A program made the position numbers and the translations under genes. Below the pieces are notes generated by a model that had not been told where the DNA came from, ran no database searches, and saw only the letters and a list, made by a program, of their open reading frames with translations. Positions 56,722 to 64,000 of a stretch of 64,000 nt of DNA are shown here, piece after piece. Position 1 is the stretch's first letter. Each line of letters starts with the position of its first letter. This stretch comes from Lasiodiplodia sp. COLG20 (lineage: Eukaryota; Ascomycota; Dothideomycetes; Botryosphaeriales; Botryosphaeriaceae). The stretch lies in assembly GCA_009801085.1 (NCBI GenBank), contig VNWV01000006.1, positions 2,542,001 through 2,606,000 on the forward strand, given 5' to 3'.

Positions 56722-58167
56722 TTATACCATCGGAAGCCCTTCGTGCTTCGCTTGATCCCATCCGACTATTTCGAATTCAAACCCCAAATCATGTGTCAAT
56801 TCAACAAGCCGTTCGAGATCCTCCAGGAAAGTCTGCTTAGTGTGATACTCCCCCATCATAAGAAGCTCCAAACGACGGAAAGTCGGCAGGTCAGCAACGT
56901 GACGGGCAAGCGCAAGCAGGAACTGTGTCTTATGGGTGGCCGAAGATTCAGTGCATACTGACACGTCGCATTGAATAACCAAGCTCTCCAGAGAGGCCGG
57001 GAGGATGTCGACCAATTCGGAATAGTCGGGCGTGGGAACTGGAAGAGGAGGATCCGTGCCGAAATCGTCGTCCCACGTGTCCAGCATTCCTGAAAGAATT
57101 GCTTCGGTGATCTCAAGCCGCTTCAGCCGAGTGAATGCTTTGAGGGAGCCGAAACGCGGCACAACAAAGCTTCGCCGAGCCATCTCCCTGAAGACTCCGC
57201 ATCCGTCCGACACCAGTATCGAGACATGTTCTAGAGTATCGCTCCGCGTGCTGAGCACCCTGTGAAACTCCTGTGTTTCGGCATACGAAGTAGCTACTGC
57301 TGGGAAACTTCCGTAGGTAAAGCGGAACGCCTTCAGTTGAGTGAAGGCCTTCAATGCGGATTCAATAAATGCATTACCCGGACAGGACTTCCAGAACGCG
57401 AGTGTTTCGATGCGGCTGTTGGACTGCAGGGAGAGATCGCGGTCGCCGTCCCTTTCACCGAACCATGTACCAGACATCTCTATGGTCTTCAGCGAAGGCA
57501 ACCCCACAAAGTCCTGGATGAAGAGAGGGTTGAAGCCAGAGGCATTCTCATTCCCATACCTTGGCCTGAGATGGCGCAAGGATGAGAGAGGACCAGATCC
57601 CTTCTCTGCCGTCCGCCTTGCCAAACACAAGAACCATTTCCAGGTGTGAAACCACGTCTCATCAACTTCGAACTCCAAGGTCTCGAGGCCCGGGAGTTGG
57701 CTAAACAGCAGCGCGACATCGGCGCTGTTGAAGTTTTGCGTCAGGTCCCTCTGGAAAGAGGCGCGTTCGCGCTCGTTGCCAATGTCCAGTGTTTTGGCCG
57801 CTTCGTGGATTTCCGAGTACTCGTCCTCCAATGGAATGCCCGAGAAATTGATGGTGTCGTGCCAGTCGAAGTACGCAAAGCGGGCTTCCTTTACGAGAGC
57901 CGCCAGGTCTGGGCGTCTGACAGCGGTTTGGATGAATTGCCTTCGGCGAGCGGCAACGGCTCCGTCAACCAGGACATTGTACAGCACATGGTTGGCGACG
58001 CGATAGAGCCGGCGGGAGACTAGAGACACGTTGTGCAGGGTGCGCACACGAGAATCAATCTCATTGTTGCCTGCCCAAGTCTTGAAGTCGATGTCCCAGC
58101 GATTGCGGATTGAGACGTAATCGAGAATTTCAAGCAGGAGCTCGTCAGCAAGGCCTTCCAGACTCAT
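56722..58167 (-). CDS. F-box/LRR-like protein 3
   Basis: A single-exon protein of 481 residues. The F-box is at the start (MSLEGLADELLLEILDYV, then LHNVSLVSRRLYRVANHVLY), followed by leucine-rich segments (LFSQLPGLETLEFEVDETW, FIQDFVGLPSLKTIEMSGTW, LPASLESLVIQCDVS, LPTFRRLELLMMGEYH). Block order and several motifs match F-box 1 at 24129, so the two look like distant paralogues. Probable SCF substrate receptor; substrate unknown. Unlike F-box 1 and 2, no hairpin-family copy adjoins it. Confidence 0.83.
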   Translation of the reverse strand: MSLEGLADELLLEILDYVSIRNRWDIDFKTWAGNNEIDSRVRTLHNVSLVSRRLYRVANHVLYNVLVDGAVAARRRQFIQTAVRRPDLAALVKEARFAYFDWHDTINFSGIPLEDEYSEIHEAAKTLDIGNERERASFQRDLTQNFNSADVALLFSQLPGLETLEFEVDETWFHTWKWFLCLARRTAEKGSGPLSSLRHLRPRYGNENASGFNPLFIQDFVGLPSLKTIEMSGTWFGERDGDRDLSLQSNSRIETLAFWKSCPGNAFIESALKAFTQLKAFRFTYGSFPAVATSYAETQEFHRVLSTRSDTLEHVSILVSDGCGVFREMARRSFVVPRFGSLKAFTRLKRLEITEAILSGMLDTWDDDFGTDPPLPVPTPDYSELVDILPASLESLVIQCDVSVCTESSATHKTQFLLALARHVADLPTFRRLELLMMGEYHTKQTFLEDLERLVELTHDLGFEFEIVGWDQAKHEGLPMV

Positions 58168-58720
58168 CCTTTCCCAGTGTGACGCGGCGGCCGTCGGCTC
58201 CGAATATGCAACGTCCGTCCTGCGCTGAGCGCTGCTGTTTGAGAAAGGGCCGAGGGTGATAAGGATGTTGCGGTGGCCAGACGGGGGATTTCTCCATATT
58301 TAAATCAATTCCTGCTGCCTGTCGCTGTTATCGTGGCTTCGCGCTGCACAGACCCAATGCTGATGGTATAGTGCTTACATCCACTAGAGAAATCAGAGAT
58401 GAAAATCAAGCGACTGACCGCCTACAGCTGCGCATATTTTTGTTAGCGCTAAGCATAAGTTGAAACGCCGCGCATCTTTACTCTCTGAGGCTCTGCATGG
58501 CCCCCAATCCGCTACTATCCCCACGCCAATCCTTCCCGGCGACGGCTACGCTACTCCGCGCTACCAACCGGAACATATGGACGGCCAAGACCATCTAACA
58601 GCTTTCCCCCTCACTACGTGCAGCTGACGTGCATTCGCCCGCGCTTGCTATAAAGTGACATCGCCATGCCGTCCCAGGAATTCCCCGCAGTCCGCAGGCA
58701 AAGCCGGCGACGTCTCAACC
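58168..58720. other. Divergent intergenic region between F-box genes 3 and 4
   Basis: 553 bases, no ORF of note. A CTATAAAG box lies at 58650-58657, about 70 bases upstream of the ATG at 58721. Confidence 0.45.
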
Positions 58721-60017
58721 ATGACGATACCTGACAATCCCACCTCAGCGCAACCGCCCTCATCATCACCATCACCACCATCCACCCACCTCTGCCTCCT
58801 CCGCATCCCCGAGCTCGCCGAGCTCATCTTCCAGCACCTACCGCCCCGCGATCTCCTCCTCGCGCAGCGCGTCTGCCGCACCTTCTACGCCACCATCCAC
58901 GCCTCGCCCACCCTCCAGCAATGCCTCTTCTTCGCCCCCAAAAAGCGCCGCTACCCCCGCCATCCCCAGCACCGCTCTTCTCCCTCCTCTTCCTCGAATC
59001 CTCCCTCGCGCCACCAGAGGAAGAACGATGACGATGATGAGGAGCAAGAAGACGAAGCGTGGGAAACCAACCCGCTCCTCGCCGCCGCCTTCCCGCCGTG
59101 GTTCCAGCTGCGCTACATGCGCTCGCGCTGGGACTGGCCGCACGCGGCGTCGTTCGCGAACGAGCTGCCGTGGGCGGGCGACGCCGAACGCGTGCGCGCC
59201 TTCATGCGGCCCGAGGCAAGTTGGCGCCGCATGCTGGTCACGCAGCCGCCGCTGCGCGACGTGCAGCTGCTCGTCAAGTGCGACCACGTCCGCAACCTGG
59301 TTAGCGACGACTACGTAAGGTTCGTCGGGGGGAGGGGGAGGGGGAAGGAGCGTTGGCGCGGTGGTGGTGGGGATGCGGAAGACGGCGCGTTCGGCGACTT
59401 GTTGGACGATGCGCCGGGCGTGACGATGGGGTTCTTGTACGACATCACGCAGGATTTTGTGCTGGAGAAGCATGTCGTCAGTAATTTCTTCATCCAGTGG
59501 CGGCCCTTCCTGCCGCCGGATACGGGCGGTTATGTGTCGGAGTCGGAGGATGAAGATGAGGGGTTTATCGATCAGCCGGACGATGTGTGCGGCTTCGGGA
59601 CGCCGAGTTGGTGAGTAGGCCGCTGGTTTTGGTTAAGAAGATTTGTGCGAGTACTCATCGATTGCCAGGAGACGAAGAGATGAAGAACCTCGCGATATGC
59701 TTGCGATACACCTAAGCTATACAGCTCAGCGTAACGCAACGTTCCTCCCCACCCGGTTTCCGCAACTGAGGAGCAAGGGATACAAGGAGATTAGCACCTA
59801 CCGGAAGCTCTTGGACATCTCTGCTCGCTTCATCGCCTCGGAAGGCTCCAGAGCAGATCAGCCCACGGACTTTTACGAAACCTGCGAATTCCTGCACAAG
59901 CAGCATGGCGATACAATGCTGACCTGGGATATGGCTTGCATTGAGGGCTCCAAATTCGGGCAGTTCCCCTGGACGTACAATGCTCAAATCAACTACCGCG
60001 GAGAGACCTGGAAGTAA
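58721..60017 (+). CDS. F-box protein 4
   Basis: The ATG at 58721 (MTIPDNPTSAQPPSSSPSPP) leads to a fungal F-box: LCLLRIPELAELIFQHLPPR then DLLLAQRVCRTFYATIHASP and LQQCLFFAPKKRR. An Asp/Glu-rich insert follows, then the conserved LLVTQPPLRDVQLLVKCDHV-type block. The first frame stops at 59614 after GFGTPSW. A GTGAGT donor at 59611 and a CCAG acceptor at 59668 remove 58 bases and continue in frame to a second block (YKEISTYRKLLDISARFIAS.. WTYNAQINYRGETWK), giving 412 residues. The second block is unrecognised and could instead be a separate small gene. The F-box part is well supported; the splice is inferred. Confidence 0.7.
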
Positions 60018-60593
60018 ATTGCCGCAGGTGCTCGTTGAAGTGACTCAGAGAGTCCAAACAGCGGTACGCGCACCATCACAACTTTTTTCTCGGTACCAAT
60101 AGATGCACCGCACACACTCCTCGCCAAAGGACTTGGTAAAAGCAAAAGGCAAAGGCAAGAAACACAGAAAGGATAAAAAGAAAGCACACTCGCGGCATTG
60201 GTGATGATGATAGGGCAAAAAATAAAAGAGCAAAACTACGGGCTCCCCCGGTGGGGAGCCCGCAGAAACCCCTCTCAGCCCGACCGTAGGGCCTCTCAGA
60301 GGGATTTGTTGCGATAGGCAGTGCGCGCGCGGCAGCAGAGGGGAATTGAACTCGGAGGGCGAGTCCAAGGCGGGGAGTAGGCACCAAGCAGGGGGCTTGG
60401 GATCCGCCGGTGCTACCACTGGACTATGCCAGTGCTAGCACCGGCGGATAGGAGAGAAGTTGCAGAATTCAATTATATAGTAGGACTCCTAGAAGTAAAG
60501 GAACCCGCTCCAGCGTGTTGAACGCCCTTCTTATCTCTAGTTTTTCCCATTTCCTTCTCTTAACGCCGTTGAAGAGCCATATACCCAAACAAC
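60018..60593. other. Intergenic holding a tRNA-like element
   Basis: 576 bases between converging genes. The only structured part is the Pol III-like hairpin element at about 60330-60448. Confidence 0.5.
60330..60448 (-). tRNA. tRNA-Gly(CCC)-like sequence with intron, probably degenerate
   Basis: On the minus strand, GGCATAGTCCAGTGGTAG looks like an A box and GAGTTCAATTCC like a B box. Between them, an anticodon-like loop ATCCCA is preceded by GGCGG and followed, after an intron-like stretch, by CCGCC, which would pair with it. The T-stem and acceptor stem do not pair well. The first part also forms a near-perfect hairpin (ATCCGCCGGTGCTA.. to ..TAGCACCGGCGGAT). A decayed tRNA or a tRNA-derived SINE head is as likely as a working gene. 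Confidence 0.35.
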
Positions 60594-62345
60594 TCAAAAT
60601 CTCCAAATGGCATCCGACATCTTAACCGTCTCAACCATCTGCGGCACATCATGCACTCGAACAATATCCGCACCTCCTTGCACCGCCGCCGCCACCGTCA
60701 CGGCCGTCCCCATAACCCTCTCTCTCGGCTCCTTCACCTCCGTAATCTTCCCCACGAACCCCTTCCGACTGCTGCCAACCAGCCACGGCAGGCCCCTGAA
60801 CGCCGGCACGTCCCGCAGCTCGCCCAGCCGCCGCAGCAGCTCGAGGTTCTGCTCCTGCGTCTTCGCGAACCCGATGCCGGGGTCGAGGATGATGCGCCAG
60901 CGGCGGATGCCCGCCGCCTCGGCGACGCGCACGCGGGCGCCCAGCTCGTCGGCGACGCCGTGCAGCACGCCGTGCGGGTATTGGGTGAGTTTGGTCATGG
61001 TGTCGGGCGTGCCGCGCATGTGCATGAGGCAGACGGAGCAGCCGAGGCGCGCGACGGTCGGCAGCAGGTCTGGATCCAGCAGGCCGGCCGAGACGTCGTT
61101 GATGATGTGCGCGCCGGCGGCGATGGCGGCGGCCGCGACGCTCGCGCGGTACGTGTCGATGCTGATGGCGACGCCGGACGCTTCGGGCAGCGAGCGGAGG
61201 AGCTGGATGGTGGGCAGGATCCGCGCGAGCTCCTCGGCGGGCGAGACTTGCGGCGCGTTGGGCCGCGTGGATTGGCCGCCGATGTCGATGATGGTGGCGC
61301 CGGCGGCGATGTGCGAGAGGATGGTCTGCTTGACGGCGGCGAGGTGGGCGGGCGAGTTGGGTTCCGGCGCGAGGTTGACGCCGCCGTCGGAGAAGGAGTC
61401 GGGGGTCAGGTTGAGGATGGACATGACGTGGGTGCTCCGGTCACTTTGAAGGGCTCTAATGGGAGCCATGGTCGGTGTCATGGGCGTCATGGTGGAGAGC
61501 GGAGGGTCGGACGGGGGGAGGCGGGCGAGGTGCTCTTGCAGAGGCTCTGATCCGGTGTTCGGTGGGATGGCATCGGGTATCATTTCGCAGAGAGGCCGCA
61601 GGACAAACTCGCGCTCCAGCATGAGTTTGTGGGGAACGGAGAGCCTTTCTGTCTCGATGACCTCGTTCTCGTAGAGCAGGATGTCCAGGTCGATATTGCG
61701 AGGTCCCTTTTCAATGACCTTCACCCGGCCGAGCTCGTTCTCAATGCTTTGTAGCCTGTCGAGCAGCTGCATGGGGTTGAGCGAAGTTTCGATCTGTGAC
61801 ACATTAGTATTTGGATTTGGCGTTTCTAATGTAAAGTCACAAAGCATGGTCCTGTCACTTCACATGTTGTGGCATGCAAGTTGGCAGAACAGGAAGTTGG
61901 CACTGACCTCGCACGCTCCATTCACAAAGCTTCCCTGGTCCTCTACATACATGGGTTCCGTCTCCCACAAGCTGCTCGTGCGCAAAATTCGGATATCACC
62001 TTTACTTTCCATAGCATTACAGGCTTGCTCGATCATGGCTATCCGGTCACCTAGGTTACTTCCAAGAGCAACGAAAGCACGGTGACCGAGAGGACCATGG
62101 CGCGGCTTCTCAGCATTGGCCGAGAAGCTGCGCCAGCCAAGGCGACTTTCCAAAAGGGGCATCTGATAAGGCCGCGCAATTCGTGCCGGTGCTTTAGGGG
62201 TCAGTGCTGCGGGAGAACTGGCGGGGGACCTGTAGAGCTGGGCAGAGCTACTCCATGCCGACGCAGGACGTTGTTGACGCGCCAGAACACGAGCCAGGGA
62301 AAGAGAGCGGCGAGTCGGCGCGAAACGCCGCAGAGCTTTGTGCAT
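60594..62345 (-). CDS. FOL1: Folate synthesis enzyme HPPK-DHPS
   Basis: A 545-residue bifunctional enzyme from two exons (62345-61908 and 61793-60594; intron with CTAAT branch). Residues 1 to about 80 are a basic Ser/Arg-rich mitochondrial-type leader (MHKALRRFAPTRRSLSLARV). HPPK follows: FVALGSNLGDRIAMIEQA, ETEPMYVEDQGSFVNGACE, and the signature GPRNIDLDILLYENEVI. The C-terminal DHPS domain has HVMSILNLTPDSFSDGG, GATIIDIGGQSTRPNA, INDVSAG, DPGIGFAKT and GSSRKGFVG, covering pterin and p-aminobenzoate sites. It makes dihydropteroate, normally the sulfonamide target. The dihydroneopterin aldolase domain found N-terminal in trifunctional yeast Fol1 is absent here. Confidence 0.93.
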
Positions 62346-62705
62346 GATTAAAGCATAAAGGGCATCGGTGGCAAGAGCGGCCACGAAAAAAAAAAAATCG
62401 CCGGCTGAGTAAGGCAAATCTGGGGAAGGGGCCTTGGCGTGAGATGTGGCGCCAGGTGGGGAGCGGTGGGTCCTCGGTCCAGAGACGGTGCCAGGAGCTG
62501 CCCGCCCTTTGAACGCACCACCCAGCTTAAGCCGAGGCACGAAGTCCGCATATGGCTACCACACCTTGCTACGGCCGAGGCGGCACCACCGCCATAAACC
62601 TCCACCGTTCCCGCTACCTCCGCACTCCATACGTTCCTCCCTGAGCTCCCAGGCCTCTTCGTCTACGCTTCTCGCAGCCTCTACAGTCCTTATCCTCCGT
62701 CAACA
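62346..62705. promoter_or_regulatory. Bidirectional promoter region FOL1 / nitronate monooxygenase
   Basis: 360 bases between two divergent start codons. It is GC-rich, with an A-run at about 62385-62397. Function is inferred from arrangement only. Confidence 0.45.
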
Positions 62706-63958
62706 TGGCTTCTCCGCGTACGTTTGCTTCCCCAGCGGCCTTTCACATGCCGCGCTGTTCTGCCCGCCGACTGCAAGACTGACAACCCCTTGTCCGCAAC
62801 AACAGAGCAGCTCCGCACCACCACGACTGATCTGCTCAAGATCAACCACCCGGTCCTCCTGGCCGGCATGAACGTCGCCGCCGGCCCCAAGCTCGCCGCC
62901 GCTGTTACCAATGCCGGCGGTCTCGGTGTCATCGGCGGCGTTGGATATACCCCGGACATGCTGCGGGAGCAGATTGCGGAGCTCAAGGGCTTCCTGAAGG
63001 ACAAGAACGCGCCGTTCGGTGTCGACTTGCTGCTGCCGCAGGTCGGAGGCAGCGCGCGCAAGACCAAGTGAGCACCTTCCCTTCACGGCCCCGTAGCCGA
63101 GGAAGCCGCCGGGATTACTATACAGCATCAGCTGACATGCCGATTTTGCACTATAGCTACGACTACACCAAGGGTAAGCTCGATGAGCTCATCACCATCA
63201 TCATCGACAGCGGCGCCAAACTGTTCGTGTCGGCCATCGGTGTCCCGCCCAAGCACGTCATCGAGCGCCTGCACAAGGCCGGTATTCTGTACATGAACAT
63301 GATCGGCCACCCCAAGCACGTCCAGAAGTGCCTGGATCTTGGCGTCGACCTCATCTGCGCCCAAGGCGGCGAGGGCGGTGGTCACACGGGCGATGTGCCG
63401 ACTACCGTCCTGATCCCCGCTGTCGCCAAGCTGTGCGAGGGCAAGACGTCTCCCATGACGGGCGCCCCCGTCCAGGTGATCGCGGCCGGTGGTATCTACA
63501 ACGGACAGACGGTGGCAGCGGCGTTGATGCTGGGCGCTTCGGCCGTGTGGGTTGGAACGCGCTTCATTCTTGCCGACGAGGCCGGTGCCCCCAAGGCTCA
63601 CCAGGAGGCCGTCCGCACCTCCAGCTACGACGACAACGTCCGCACCATCATCTTTACCGGCCGTCCCCTCCGCGTGAGGAGAAATCCTTACATCGAGAAC
63701 TGGGAGACCAACCGCCAGGCTGAGATCAAGGAGCTCACCGCCAAGGGTATTATCCCGGTTGAGCACGATCTTGAGAAGCTGGGTGATGACATTGATGATG
63801 ACACCATGGACAATGCCAGGCCCTTCCTCATGGGCAAGGCCGCTGCCGTGGTTAACGAGAAGAAGAGCGCCAAGGCCATCGTTGATGAGCTGGTCGGCGA
63901 CGCCGTCGCGTGGATAAACAAGGGAAGTGCTTCTATTGTGAGCAAGCCCAAGCTTTGA
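62706..63958 (+). CDS. Nitronate monooxygenase (2-nitropropane dioxygenase family)
   Basis: A 358-residue FMN-dependent TIM-barrel enzyme from three exons: 62706-62718, 62806-63067 and 63157-63958. The tiny first exon codes for MASP plus one base, joining to QQLRTTTTDLLKINHPVLLAGM. FMN and active-site marks: AAGPKLAAAVTNAGGLGVIGG, the His-bearing AQGGEGGGHTGDVPT, and the phosphate-binding AAGGIYNGQTVAAALMLGA with VWVGTRFI. Family members oxidise nitronates and help detoxify 3-nitropropionate or nitroalkanes. The stop is at 63956-63958. Length and motifs suggest a complete, active enzyme. Confidence 0.92.
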
Positions 63959-64000
63959 TGATTTAGCGTCGCGATCTTTTGTGTATACTATACAGCTATA

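Noticed and set aside
60651..61550. 299-codon plus-strand frame
   Set aside because: Antisense of the DHPS domain.

Overview
The window is nuclear DNA of a filamentous ascomycete, most likely a dothideomycete (inference). The genes have many short introns of about 50-60 bases with GT..CTAAC..AG signals. The gene content is typical of Pezizomycotina: psi-factor-type oxygenase, Zn2Cys6 regulator, F-box proteins, Dal5-type and fucose-type MFS carriers, a DUF5695 secreted protein. A nuclear copy of ATP8, normally a mitochondrial gene, fits lineages whose mitochondrial genome has lost it. I rebuilt splice forms by eye; for the multi-exon genes the summed exon lengths come out divisible by three.

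Layout. 1-5.8 kb: divergent KRI1 (ribosome biogenesis, cut by the window edge) and a BAR-PH-GRAM-VASt sterol-transfer protein. 7-15 kb: cytochrome P450, a Ppo-type fatty acid dioxygenase/P450 fusion and a MAPEG protein, a possible oxylipin neighbourhood. 15-18 kb: secreted DUF5695 protein. 20-23 kb: a 903-residue fusion of an unknown membrane domain with a diverged MFS carrier. 23.7-28 kb: two F-box genes set among short hairpin repeats. 28.7-36.8 kb: allantoate-type MFS carrier, a BTB-like charged protein, nuclear ATP8 and an alpha/beta hydrolase. 37.5-47.6 kb: Zn2Cys6 regulator, an EthD/DUF1330-like protein, a gene-poor stretch and a PX-associated-domain protein. 50.7-56.2 kb: fucose-family sugar carrier, a triplet of hairpins and a Gfd2-like exonuclease-fold protein. 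56.7-60.5 kb: two more F-box genes and a tRNA-like Pol III element. 60.6-64 kb: divergent HPPK-DHPS folate gene and nitronate monooxygenase.

The most unusual signal is a dispersed family of about ten 80-81 bp hairpin elements (19.7, 23.8, 24.1, 26.0, 26.1, 27.9, 32.8, 52.6, 52.8, 52.9 kb). Each arm carries GGGTAG, GAAGCTA and the self-complementary decamer CGTCCGGACG. Some copies sit inside larger units ended by a 15 bp inverted repeat, AGCCGATGGCTAGCG. One F-box gene is bracketed by hairpins and these outer ends, and a second abuts an end that supplies its stop codon. This looks like an undescribed non-autonomous mobile element that may carry or duplicate F-box genes.
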